64,000 bases of DNA from Colletotrichum lupini (Eukaryota; Ascomycota; Sordariomycetes; Glomerellales; Glomerellaceae): assembly GCF_023278565.1 (NCBI RefSeq), contig NC_064676.1:3596001-3660000 (forward strand), in the 5' to 3' direction. The translations under genes were made by a program, and so were the position numbers. This document shows, in pieces, positions 49,732-60,919 of this stretch; position 1 is the first letter of the stretch, and every line of letters starts with the position of its first letter. The notes beneath the pieces were generated by a model, which was given only the letters and a program-made list of their open reading frames with translations, had not been told where the DNA came from and ran no database searches.

Positions 49732-50394
49732 GGTACAGGGGTTAGTTAGAAAGGGAAGCTTCTTGGTGCTGCTCAGAACCCTCTGGTTGCAAAAAAAAAG
49801 CTTGGTCTCGCTCTTGTTTTTCTGCTTGTCCGGGTCATCAGACCTCTGAGGTACGAAGTACTCCGTACACACTGGACTCTACGGTGTTTAAAGTGTCAAA
49901 GTTAGCGAGGTATTATACGTTTCTCTTCCCCCTTCCCCCCCCCCATTCCCGAGCGGGCTTGTGACACCCGGGTCTGGCGCCGCTTTGGGCTTCTCTTTGG
50001 TTTGCGTTTTGGTGCTTTCCCCCGCGACGGCGCTGACGCTGATAGAGCGAGTTTTAGCGACTTTGCTTTCGATTGGGTTTCTGTCTCTTGTATCCGCGTG
50101 TCTGTCTCCTTTGCTGTGTATCCCCCTGTATTGGTTCCCGTACCTCCCAGGCGCAAGCTCAGGTTCCACCGTCCGTCATCAGCATCCCTTGCAGTTTTCC
50201 CCCCTCCCTTCCCCCCGATGACCCCCCTCCTTTCTTATTTTCTTTCTGTAAGGTACGTAAGGGGCGATGATGCAGATGATGATGGGGTTACTGAATACCT
50301 AGTGAATTCCCCCCCGTTCCCGGAACATGTGTGTTCGATATCCCTTACCTAGGTAGGAAAGAAACGAACGAGGCGTGGTTCGGTTCGTGCCAAA

Positions 50395-50536
50395 GGGGGG
50401 GGGGGGGGGGGGGGGGGGGAAAGGCAAGGGGGAAAAAGGGAATTGGGGGAGCCTTTTGCGGGACAAAATGAAAAAAGTGCAGGGCGCGGGGGGGAGGGGG
50501 GGGGGGGGGTGGGGGAGGGGGGGGGGGGGGGGGGGG
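50395..50536. repeat. Paired long G tracts (possible G-quadruplex or assembly-error region)
   Basis: A run of 25 G at 50395-50419 is followed, after about 68 bases, by a G-only region at 50488-50536 interrupted by only two As and one T. Such tracts can form G-quadruplexes and are also hotspots for sequencing slippage, so exact lengths are uncertain. Confidence 0.7.
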
Positions 50537-50942
50537 ACGGGGCGAAGAGCCAAGGGGAAAAAGTGACATTGGACTGACCTTATTGCGGTACAATGTCAGA
50601 ATGTTAAGGCCCGGCGAGCAAGGGGGTGCCCGGGGGAGTCGGGGGACGGAGAGGCGCGGGTGCACAGCTTTTTAGGCAGACGACACTTTTTGTTTTAGTG
50701 CGGTGTAAGGCAGACCTTTGGATCGAGAGGTATTACCTAGGTATTAGCCCGCGATTGTTACCTGCCGGGATTGGAGCTGTACGGATAGAGTGGTTTCTTC
50801 GGATTCACGCCCAGCTTGCTCGGCGCTGGCCGATTCCAGTTTCTTGTTCTCGATTTCCTGTTTAGGACAAGGTTTTTTGGCTCGTTCGGACCGCGGGTTG
50901 TGTCAAGTTCGTGGAAGGTTCGTGGTATTACTGCCAGTGTTT

Positions 50943-50983
50943 GGTTTGGTTTTGGTTTTGGTTTTGGTTTTGGTTTTGGTTTT
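50943..50983. repeat. GGTTTT hexanucleotide repeat
   Basis: About six to seven tandem ggtttt units. The translation would be Phe-Gly repeats, but no gene is apparent. Confidence 0.8.
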
Positions 50984-51216
50984 ACACCGGTGGGACTATG
51001 AAATGTCTCTGACAGACATTGGACGACTTTGTATTCGATTTAGGAACTTTAATACACATCGGTCGTCGTACCGGAAGAGATAAATCTGTCGGCGGATGCG
51101 GTGGTGCATTTATGGGTACCTTGAATCACCCCCGGATGAAGGCAACATTATCAGGCAAGGGACGACCAAAAAGCTAGGCTGACTGACGATCGAAGGAGAA
51201 AGCAGCACGAGAGGAA

Positions 51217-51224
51217 CACAGGAA
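51217..51224. repeat. Target-site duplication, left copy
   Basis: The 8-mer CACAGGAA immediately precedes the left terminal inverted repeat and is identical to the 8-mer following the right one. Confidence 0.85.
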
Positions 51225-51281
51225 GGGCGAGGATATTCTGCCAGCAGCTCCCGCTATTCTGCCACTAAGTATAGCTGCGGC
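51225..51281 (+). repeat. Left terminal inverted repeat
   Basis: 57 bases starting GGGCGAGGATATTCTG. The complement of the right end matches at 54 of 57 positions. The three differences lie at the inner part and are T or A here where the right copy has C or G, consistent with RIP on this copy. Confidence 0.9.
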
Positions 51282-53945
51282 CGCTACACGACCGCCGGTC
51301 TTAGGTATATACATAAGCTAGGCTCTACGTAGTTAATATTTAAATAAATTAAACTAATTAGAGGCCGTTAATTAACTTATAATTGATTAAATTATCTTAA
51401 TAAAAAGTATAGTAATTAACGAATTAGCTTAATTCGATATAATTAATAAAGTAGCTTAATTAACTACTTAATTAACTACTTAATTAATTATTAATTACTT
51501 TATATAACTTATAGCCCGTAATTTAATAACTTCTTTTACTTTAGCCTCGTACTCTATTTTAACCTCGTACTTATTAATAAGTCTATTTATTTTACTTTTT
51601 ATTATAAGATTAATATTATAAATATAATCCTTATTAACTAGATTTTATAATATATTTAATTATATAAGATTACTAATTAATTAAGATTATAACTTTATAA
51701 ATAGTAATAACTAAAGAGCCCTTATAAAATTAATTATATTATTATTAACTACGTTAATTATTTTATTAATAATAGCCCGCTAGTACCTCTATTATATTTT
51801 TATATTAAGCTTATATATATTAAAATCGTATATAATCTTAAGGCCTCGTTAAATAAAAATAGCCCTACTTAGTACTAAAAGTATTATTAATAATAGTAGT
51901 GCTAATACGAGTATTATTTTTACGTATTTAGTAGCTTCTTTATATTTAAATATAAAGGGCTCTTATTTAAAAGAGGTATTTTAATTAATAATTAGCTTTT
52001 TTAACTTACTTATTATAATTATTATAATACCTATTATAGAGCCCTATAAGTAACCCTTATCTCGGATTTATAAAAAATTAAATAAAAAAATAGAAATACT
52101 ATTATTAATAATAAGCTCTAAGCGTTACTAAAACTAATATAAATAGATCTCTTTTAGTAATATTAAAGTACCGTCCTTAATATATTATTAAAAAACGTAA
52201 TAATAAAATAGCTTATAAGTAGTTCGAATTAAGTAATATACGCACTTTTTTAATAGCTTTTTTAATAAACCTAAATTTAGCTATCTATTTAATATACTAA
52301 GTTCTTATAAAAGTTATTTAAAGGTATTATAATATATATATAAATATACTTTTTTTAAAAATAATCTTATAATAATACTTAATACTTTAGCTTAATAATA
52401 GGTTTAGTAAGCGTTAATTATAATTACTTAACTTATTTAAAAAATAACCAATTTATTAAATACGGCTTTAAAGTCGCCCGTATAGTAATAAACTCGTATT
52501 TTAATACTCGTATATAAAGATTTAATAATTAACGTAGTTAAGTAACCGAAATACTTAATTTAGTTAACTTAAATAAGTACGAGTTTCTTATATTACGGCT
52601 TAAGCTAAGTATTAATAATATAATTAATTACTATTATAAAGTACTTAGTAATTTAAAATTTAAATAATTAGTTATAATATATAGTTATTAATTAGCTATA
52701 GAGAAGATTACTTTAATTTATAAAAAATTATTAAAAGTAAGGGTTATATATAACTACGCTAATCTCGTCCTTCGTAACTAGGCTAAAGTAATACTAAGTC
52801 TAGGCTAATATATTAAAGTTAATATATTAATAATAAAGTACGTATAATACTACTTTTAATTAAGTATTATTATTAAGGGTATTAAGTAAAGTAATCTTAC
52901 GATCCGTATACGTAACTTATAAAAAAGGAATTTTATAAGCCTAGAGTAATATTAATAACTAGTTAATAACCTAATTATAGTTAGCTTCCTTCTTATTAAA
53001 TAAAAAATAGCTCGTAATTTAAAAAGCATAACTATTATTAATTATTTTATAAATATTAAATAATAGTATATTAAATCGGTTAGTTTTATATATAAAATCT
53101 ATTAATAGAATATCTAAATATTATTAAAATAAAAAAATCGTAATAATAAGTACGATAAATAAGCTCGTAATATAGCCCGCGTCGTTATATTAAAAGTAGT
53201 ATTAGTACTTCGTTAAATCGCATAATTAATTAAATAACTACTTAATAGGGGTCCTACTACTTAATTTATTACAATAGTAAGTAGTTAATATATTAAGTAT
53301 ATTATAGGTAATAATATTACTATAATTACTACTTTTTAATTATAAGCTTAAAAAGATTTAAATAAGTTAAATACCCTTATTTTATTAATTAATAATTTAG
53401 TCCTTTTTATTATATAATAGCGCGTAATAATAATCTATAAAAGCGTTAGTATTATTAAATAAGTAGTTATAATAATTATAAAAGTTATTAATAACGGGAT
53501 AAAAAAGCTAATTACTATTTAAAAAGCTAATAGCGATTTATTAATAATAGTTTATAAACGAGGTTAAGGACTTATAATACTTATTTAAATAAGTTAATTT
53601 TATAAAATATTACTATTTTTAATTATAACGCGGGCTATAAGTATAATAATAAATAATAATAATTAATACTTTAATAAAGGGCTTATATTAAATAATTCGG
53701 ACTACGAAGCTAGCTTTATAAATAGCCTTATTAAGTACTACTCTAGTTTTAAATAAGCTAAAAAAGCGCTAGTTATAAAATAAGTAGTCGTATTTTATAT
53801 AATTATAATTATTATAATTAATAGTATATTAATAAATAAAGGGATCGTTAACTTCGTAATTATTCTCTTCTTATAGTATATTAACGTTAAGAATAGCTTT
53901 AATTAATAGTAGTAGTAACGGCGAGGTTAATAAAGTAGTAGTTAT

Positions 53946-53975
53946 AAGTAGGTAGGTAGGTAAGTAAGTAGGTGG
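53946..53975. repeat. GTAG-type tetranucleotide tract inside the element
   Basis: Sequence gtaggtaggtaggtaagtaagtagg marks the change from the AT-rich core to the GC-rich right end. Confidence 0.7.
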
Positions 53976-54013
53976 GTATAGGCAGCTGGGCTCCGTGGTC
54001 GGAGGTAGGGCCT

Positions 54014-54070
54014 GCCGCAGCCACACTTGGTGGCAGAATAGCGGGAGCTGCTGGCAGAATATCCTCGCCC
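54014..54070 (-). repeat. Right terminal inverted repeat
   Basis: Inverted partner of 51225-51281. This copy retains CCAAGTGTGG-type positions that are mutated in the left copy, so it is probably closer to the ancestral end. Confidence 0.9.
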
Positions 54071-54078
54071 CACAGGAA
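54071..54078. repeat. Target-site duplication, right copy
   Basis: CACAGGAA, identical to 51217-51224. Confidence 0.85.
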
Positions 54079-57000
54079 TTAGGAAGACGCAGAGAGAGGC
54101 TCAGCCCTGGAGCCATTCCGAGCCAAGAAAATCGTCTTCTTGTTCCTTTTGCACAGCGAAAGCTCCAGGGCCCCCCATCAGCCCCTAATCCCAGCTTCGA
54201 CGCGTGCAGACAAGGGCAGAGCCTGAATTTGAATTAAGGTGCCAAATTAGGGTAGCTCGTGGGATATCTCTTCTTGGGGAGAGAGTCTTGGCTTTCGGCG
54301 GATCAATACCGTCATGACGGATCCTACCCGTCCTCCCTGCCCCTACGTTCGTTTCCCTTTTGTGTTTCCCTCGGGACTGGGTGACTGTCAGCGCAGGGTT
54401 CTGGCTTGAATGCGCGGACGGCGCACTTACACGCGCGCGCGCGCCGGGCTGCGCGCACGCGACAGACCCGAGCTGTAGGTTGGATGAACCCACACGTCTT
54501 CCCATCCTCCTGGGGTCGGGGATCTTGGGTGCGCCCATCCTCTTGAGCACTCGACAAGGGCTACAGACGTGTTGATGCATGAACCATTTACGAATTTATC
54601 GGGGGAAGCTTCACAGAGTCAATCGAATTATCAAAGACTGGAAGACGCATCGCAACGTCTCGCAGATCAGTCGGCTCCTCACGCAGTAAGCACTTTGACG
54701 AACGGAGAAGATGCGCCTGCGCTAGTCCCCTATCTCCGTCTGCCGTCTGCGTACATTGACCCCGCCGGGCCCTTCGCGTCTCTCCTCTCTCATCCCCCAT
54801 CGTCCTCCGCCGGCGCAGAGGCTTTCCGTCCGGACGAAGATAGGACCGCCCAAGTTGGGACCTTACGTCGCGTGCCGTATGGATTCACCTTATTCTGCGA
54901 AATTGCCTGGATCTGAACGGACGCTGGTTCGCTTGCAAACGCAGAGTCCCCTTACCTAGCTGAAAAGGCCCTATTAGTATCCATCCGTAGAAAGAGGTCT
55001 TCCCCAACTTTTTTGGGAGGCCTTTTTCGGGCATTGGGAAATGAGCTTTTCGTTGGCCTTATGGGGCTAGACGGTGGGCATTTCTCAGTGGTAAATACGA
55101 GCATAGCGTGCGAAAGTAGGGACGATCTTTCTTCTTCACTTCTTTAGCCCTTGGAGTTAGGGTAGTTTACGCGGGATGGCGGATTCCTTCATTCCATGTC
55201 AGAGTGGACAGGCAGAGAGAGTTGTGGAACTCCCCGAGCTAAAATAGCACGGAGATCATTTTATCTTCGTATTCCCTGGACCTGAAGCCCCCCCGTCTCT
55301 CTTCCGGCCCATGTCCCAATTATGCCCCTCGTCTGAAGGCGGGTATTCTTAAGAACTGGGTGTTTTTTCCCAAAGGTCGTGAGATTTTGGGTGCAAGAAT
55401 GTTTGACGCCGCGATGTTTACGACGGGATATCTTGGAGGCTAGGTTACCTCATCGGCCAGCATTCTATGGAACCAGCGCATGCGCAAGTGCTAGGGAGCG
55501 TTTGCGCCTGAGTGGTTCGGAATGTATGCCCCGCCAGTCTAACGTCCTGTTTTCAAGCGCAACTCTTCCATTCCGGAGCAGGCCTCGGATAATGCGAGTC
55601 TTTGGATTGGATGAAGGAAGAGCAAGTAGCAGACAGACCAGACAGATGCGCGACGGAACATAGTCTCGGAACGCCAATGACATCTTTCTCTTCGCCCGAC
55701 TGCTGCGCCGAGCCGCGACTCGATCCAAACCCAGGGAGATCCGTCAGGTAGCAACAGGGGATCGGAAGAGAGACAAAGTCCATTGTTGCCGGTATGAACG
55801 CACTGCATACCTAGTCACCGGCCGATATGTCCGTCTTCCGTTCCCCAATCCTCTGCCTCCTGGAGTGGTCCACGCCGCCGCCGTCAGCAGCACCAGAGCC
55901 GGGCGTACCACTTGGGGGACAACGTTGCTGGGCCTCTCCGGTGGCATCCGGGGAGTGGAGTCAAGAAAAGGACTTGAGCATGGAAAGTGTGATTTGGAGA
56001 AGCGGCGCAGTCTCTTGCAAGAGATCCGCTTGGCTGCGGCCGGGACATTGTGACGCTGGCACCGATCGAGAGAGACAGACGGCATGTAAACCCGCCCGAC
56101 GAAAGCATCTTTGGGGATCCGATAAGCAATGCAACGACCTGCCCTGTCAGAATTTAGCAAGAAGAGTAGAAATCATGCAGCTCTCGGTTAGTCTCACGCG
56201 TGCGGCTAGTTGGCTGGGTACATCGAACCATGACACTAAAGCTCTGCAGATCTCGACACCATGTGCCAATGCAAAGTCTGGGGAAAGAGGAAGAGCTCTA
56301 GCGCGCTCTCTGACCATCTCTCAAGACCAGGCAGCACGTAATAATCACATCCTTGACTTGATCGTGGCGGCCAAGTGACCAAATGGACAGATCGAGCAAA
56401 CACAACTTAAAGCAACTGGGGCCAAAAGAAGCAAGCCGTGCTCTGAGAAAAGCATGCCATCGCTCATTTACACATTTCACGAGCGAGGATCGAGTCCGTC
56501 GCCGGTGCGTATGAGCTAGCGCCCGAGACGGTGCGTTTCTTCTTGTTCCCCCGGAGCTGCCAATGCCAGCCTGGCGGACCTGTCGGTCTCGAAGCTTAAA
56601 AGCCTATGAGAGGGGGGGGGGGGAACCCCATCACCGACGCCATTTCCCATTGTAGACGTTTGTCAGGCGTGTTTGGACGCGCGCGCGCGCGGGGGGCACT
56701 GCAGATAGATACCTTGAAGCTCTTAAAAGGAGTAGCAAAATGTCGGAGGGTACTTGGGCCGTCAGGACCATTTGGGACCCGAGCCTCGGACGCCGGGGCG
56801 CTCGCGTGGTCCGGATCGTTCGGGTCCCGTGTTGTCAGCGCAGGCGGTGTATTCCTTTCCACGCGGTACACTCGCGACCTCTGAAAGTAGTGGTTCAAAT
56901 TCTTCATCTTCCATAGACTGCGGCCATGTTAATAGTGAGCAGCGATATCATTACATGAGTATTTCCATAGCGCACTCCCTCGTTCCTACGAAATCCCTCC

Positions 57001-58963
57001 AGCCCAGGATTGTACGCAATGAAACCAAGGGCCTTATTGAAGCAAGCCGAGACGAAGGGGGAGGAGGCCTTTGGAGGCAGCCACGCAGCTAGCCCGAACA
57101 CGTGGAGGAGCTATAGGAACGGCCCTTTCAGAGTTTGGCGACATTCCAACAACTTTCCTCCACGAGGGAAGGGGAAGACACTACTTTTTCCCAATGCGAA
57201 AGCGAAGGCGATGAGATGATTGCCACCAGATTTTCCGCGACCAACGCGCGCTTTCTGCAAGGCATAGCCTCGAAAAACCCCAAAGGTAAGAGAGACTCGT
57301 TGAAAAGTATCGAAGGAAAATAAAGGGTCGCCGGAGATCCGAATGCGTTCGTTTCCCTTTCACATTCCCCGGGACATCGGGACGCCGGGACATGCCTAAA
57401 GCACGCAGGGGACCGGGCAGCTCTCACGATGAACCATTGGGGAATTCCAGCACGGGACACCCGGCCGAGACGCAGTGAAGCAAGCACCTTCTCCTTTGCA
57501 AGATTTGCCACGGTCAATTCCCGACGTTGAAGGAACGCAAATGACCGTCCTCTTCCTCGTGTAGAACCACACCGTTTCTCAATCCGCATTCCTCAACCGA
57601 CCATCGAAATCTCACAAGAATCCGATATCAAATTTCATGTACAGCTCCCAATTCGCGTCCCAATATCAAATCTCCTCCATTCGAGTGAGTGCCTCTCACG
57701 ATACCTTCGGAAATCGGCTCAGTATGTATCATCAAGCCCCCCTAAAACGAAACATCGGCATCTCATCACCGAGCACCCGCACCATATCCCGTACCTCAAT
57801 CCGAACGCACATTCCCCGACTCACGCATGCTCCAGGTACCGCCCAGACACGAACGGCACGTGAATCTCGGCTGGATAATTCGGCCCCGAGAGGCATTCCC
57901 GAAACTTTGGCCAAAATCCTTCCACCCCGCCAGTCATGATGTCCGTCTCCTCTCACCAACAAACCTCCTCATCAAATTGCAAGGCGACAGACACCATTCC
58001 GTCCATCGCTTGTCTCCCTCCTCCCTCTACTTCTGAACTCATTCTCTACTGTCTTCAAATCACAAGGTATAGAGGCCAAGAATATCTCCACCTTCCAGTC
58101 CTTCAGACAGCCAAACAGCGCAATGGACTTCTTACGGATCCAACATTGCGTTCGTCAAAATGTCTGGCTGCTTTCAGTCACTCCAGGGGCGTCGCCCACT
58201 TCACGTAGCGTCAATCCATCACTCCTCTGGCGTCTTGGCTCGAGGTGAGGGGCAAGACATCTCGTATTTCCCCCGCATAGAGTCAGTTTCGAAAACGTCT
58301 CCATGTCGTATAGGAAGCTATTCGAGATCATGAGTCAAAGATACCCCAAAGCAAGGCAGCTTCGGTAAGAACTCGCGTCACCTGACGTCAGACACAATAC
58401 TTTGGAAAGAGAGTAATGCCTCACATCCATTTGTCTAGAAACGACTGTTTTGTCTTCCTCTTCACCGAGCTTTTTTTTTTTATTACTTTTCTGTTCCAAT
58501 TGAATGCCTCATCTTCGAGGTGAGCTTCTCACCCAAGCAACGCCCCGGAACCCCATACGAGACCCGGTCGTCGATACGTACATAAAATATCCGACGTCCT
58601 TGCCGAATGTCGTTTCATCATGTCCATCGTCAATAAGAAGCCGTGCTGCGGAGAACCGACAGCTGTGAACAAAGACAAAGGAGATGTCATCCACATCGCA
58701 AACCATCTCAAGTAAAGTGGCCATTAAGTAGTCCTCCAAGCCAGGAAGGGTATCTTCCTCTCGATATGTGAAGCAAATGTGTCCGTAAGAAGTGAAGTAA
58801 GGAAATATCGGGGCCATCATCAAAGCGTGCTGTCGTCTATGTACCAGTCGAAGGATATGTCCTTGCAGGAGTATCTCCACAGGGGTATCGAGCAGATAAC
58901 TCGCATGGACTCATAAGTCGTGAGAGTAACGGGCGTAGCAACATGTACAAAGAAAATGTTTCA
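54079..58963. other. 4.9-kb stretch without a recognised gene
   Basis: Base composition is ordinary and not RIP-like. Frames up to 183 codons (55827-56378) have no recognised domain and overlap frames on the other strand. A minus-strand frame at 58509-58880 (123 codons) lies just downstream of the gene ending at 58964 and could be 3' UTR or a small gene. A GC alternating run (gcgcgcgcgcg) lies near 54433-54443 and another near 56679-56691; a G run lies at 56612-56622. Confidence 0.45.
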
Positions 58964-60919
58964 CTAGAAAGGTGATTCAGACCGGCGGCGATTGCTGTCT
59001 CGGCGTCTAAAGTTGCGAAGGCGTTCGTCAATGTAAGCCAAGCGGTCAGCCAGCTTACGAGGAGGAGCAGAGCCACCATCCCCGCTGGCTTGTTGCTGGA
59101 TCGTAGCAAACGGGCGAATAGTGTCATGATCAAACTCTTCTGGCTGTGTGAAACGATTCGGGAAAGAAAAGCTAGTCTTGGTTCCAGGGAACGGTGATCC
59201 GAGCCTCGCAGGAGGTGCGGTTGGCGCAGCCAAAAAGGGATCAGGCAGGTTGGGAAGCCTGGACGCAGGTATCTGCATTGGGGCTGTGAAGAGCCCACTG
59301 AGACTTGTACGAGGTACAAAAAGGTCGTCGTGTGAGTTCCTATCCGTGGAACTAAATTCGACTTCTGGTTTAACCGGTGTCTTGGGTAGGGTCTCAGAAG
59401 GCATCGGCTCAGTCCAGAGGTCGGAAACAAGACTAGGTCGTTTGGTCTTGCGCGGTTCATGAGATGCTTGTCTGGGTCGTCCAACTCGCTTTTGCGTGTT
59501 CGATCGACTTCTGGTCAGACGCGCCGGCGACTGCAACGTGCGCCTGTGGCCAAGACTTTGGTTCTGTCTTTGAGGTACTGAAGAGACAGCAGCAGCCAGC
59601 GCACCAGTTGAGCTGGGCCCGTAGCTGTTGGCCATGAAAGGTGTCCCCAGTCGTGGGCGGTCTTCGAGAGGAGCATCCACCTTAGAAAACTCCATGGGGA
59701 ATAGTGGGAACGGCTCAGTCATTGATTCTTGAGCAGGAGGTTCGGGTTCCGACTTGGTAAGTTGCGCCAGAGGACCCAGTGGTTGCATGGCTTCTGAAGT
59801 GCTCAGAGTAAGCGACATGGACATATCGTGAGCTGAGAAGACGGACGGGGACCGGGCCGGTGTGGATCTTCGGTTCCAGAAACGCGCCGCCGTTCTGCCG
59901 AAAGGTGTCGGGCTGTTGGCGAGAAACTTGCTGGTGCGGGCCGATGATGAAGCGGCTTTGAGCTTGCACAAATCTCTCAAGTGAGCTCGGGTGGAAGCGC
60001 AAGTGTGCGGCCACTGGAGAAAGGTGCAGGTCTCGATAGTAGGAGTGCTGCTTCCGCTCTTGGGGTTGAGAGACTTTCTTCCACCCTTGGGACCTCTCCA
60101 GCTTCGCTTCGCTTCCCTCGCAACGCGAAGACAAACCCCGTGAGGCGGCACGCCACTTTTAGCGGTACGGAACGGCGTGACCTTGGGGTCCTGTAAATAA
60201 GTAAGGTAGGTAGCCCAGAGGTGGTCACTCATTGCCTTCGTCCACGGGGCCTTTCTCCTCTTTGCCTTTGGTTTGGATGAGGATGAGGGTTCGGTAGGTT
60301 CTTCAACTGCGTCGAAGAATGAGTGTTTGACGTGATCCGACGCGTCAGTCTCTGGGCTGATGCACTGCAGGTCTTCTGATGCTAGGGAGAAGCGACTGAA
60401 GAGGGAAGCGCTGGTTTGCGTGGACCGTGCGGTAGATGGCCGGCTGGACTCGCACTCCGGGGTAGACTCGCCGCTACTGAAGGCAGAGTCGATGGACCAG
60501 TTGGGATACCGTCTAGGGGATAGTGAGGGAGCGGCGCCAGGTGCTGGCGTCTTGGGTGGAGAAAAACGCCTTCCGCGAAGTTTATGTAAGGCGAGCTCGT
60601 TCAAGTCATTGAGATTGTGAATAACCGGGTACGTCATGCTGGAAAATCGTGTTTGCGTGTCCGGACCAGCCGACTCGGGCTCTTCGATGCTGGGAATCGG
60701 AACGTCGGCGGCAGCAACTGACGCGAGGAAGTGCGTCGTTGGAGCGTTCAAGTTGGATGCGACGCGCCTTTTCAGTCTCAATCGCGGACGCGGCGGCGAT
60801 GGAGGCTGAAGCTCCTCGTCCATAGCGGAAGGCTCCGGTGTTTTGGGGTTTTGCTGATCCGGGTCATGGAAACGAAAGCCTTTGGGCAGCGTCGCCGCTC
60901 CGGAATGTTGAGCGTTCAT
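58964..60919 (-). CDS. 651-residue probable nuclear protein of unknown function
   Basis: Single open frame of 651 residues starting M-N-A-Q-H-S-G. Most of the sequence is Ser/Pro/Thr-rich and likely disordered. Residues 221-278 form a compact, aromatic and basic block (K-A-P-W-T-K-A-M-S-D-H-L-W, then T-P-F-R and V-C-L-R-V-A-R-E-A-K-R-S-W) that looks like a folded helical DNA- or chromatin-binding module reminiscent of SANT/Myb-type helices, but I cannot name it with certainty. The cluster K-P-K-A-K-R-R-K at 216-223 is a likely nuclear localisation signal. The C-terminal end (L-A-D-R-L-A-Y-I-D-E-R-L-R-N-F-R-R-R) is a basic amphipathic helix. The long frame and its composition support a real gene. 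Function is not assigned. Confidence 0.8.
   Translation of the reverse strand: MNAQHSGAATLPKGFRFHDPDQQNPKTPEPSAMDEELQPPSPPRPRLRLKRRVASNLNAPTTHFLASVAAADVPIPSIEEPESAGPDTQTRFSSMTYPVIHNLNDLNELALHKLRGRRFSPPKTPAPGAAPSLSPRRYPNWSIDSAFSSGESTPECESSRPSTARSTQTSASLFSRFSLASEDLQCISPETDASDHVKHSFFDAVEEPTEPSSSSKPKAKRRKAPWTKAMSDHLWATYLTYLQDPKVTPFRTAKSGVPPHGVCLRVAREAKRSWRGPKGGRKSLNPKSGSSTPTIETCTFLQWPHTCASTRAHLRDLCKLKAASSSARTSKFLANSPTPFGRTAARFWNRRSTPARSPSVFSAHDMSMSLTLSTSEAMQPLGPLAQLTKSEPEPPAQESMTEPFPLFPMEFSKVDAPLEDRPRLGTPFMANSYGPSSTGALAAAVSSVPQRQNQSLGHRRTLQSPARLTRSRSNTQKRVGRPRQASHEPRKTKRPSLVSDLWTEPMPSETLPKTPVKPEVEFSSTDRNSHDDLFVPRTSLSGLFTAPMQIPASRLPNLPDPFLAAPTAPPARLGSPFPGTKTSFSFPNRFTQPEEFDHDTIRPFATIQQQASGDGGSAPPRKLADRLAYIDERLRNFRRRDSNRRRSESPF

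Larger units (their letters stand above)
49170..51216. other. Intergenic, low-complexity rich, flanking a transposon
   Basis: Contains a GGT repeat, two long G tracts and a GGTTTT repeat (listed separately). Frames here mirror these repeats (Gly-, Pro- or Phe-Gly-rich translations) and are not credible genes. Confidence 0.5.
51225..54070. mobile_element. Complete 2,846-bp TIR DNA transposon, core destroyed by RIP (hAT or MULE type)
   Basis: The element has 57-bp terminal inverted repeats (54 matches; the three mismatches are C/T or G/A) and a perfect 8-bp direct duplication CACAGGAA on both sides. The first 40 bp of the repeats are identical. An 8-bp duplication is typical of the hAT superfamily, but some MULEs have 8-bp duplications and long TIRs, so the superfamily is open. 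Between about 51300 and 53945 the sequence is very AT-rich, poor in CA and TG and dense in stops on all frames. A transposase frame could not be followed by eye. The terminal about 60 bp at each end remain GC-rich. No other gene is present inside. Confidence 0.9.

Noticed and set aside
51300..53945. Attempt to read a transposase in the AT-rich core of the TIR element
   Set aside because: No frame showed hAT, MULE or Tc1/pogo motifs I could defend by eye; a de-RIPped consensus is needed.
58509..58880. 123-codon minus-strand frame downstream of the 651-residue gene
   Set aside because: Close to the stop of that gene and likely its 3' region; no domain seen.
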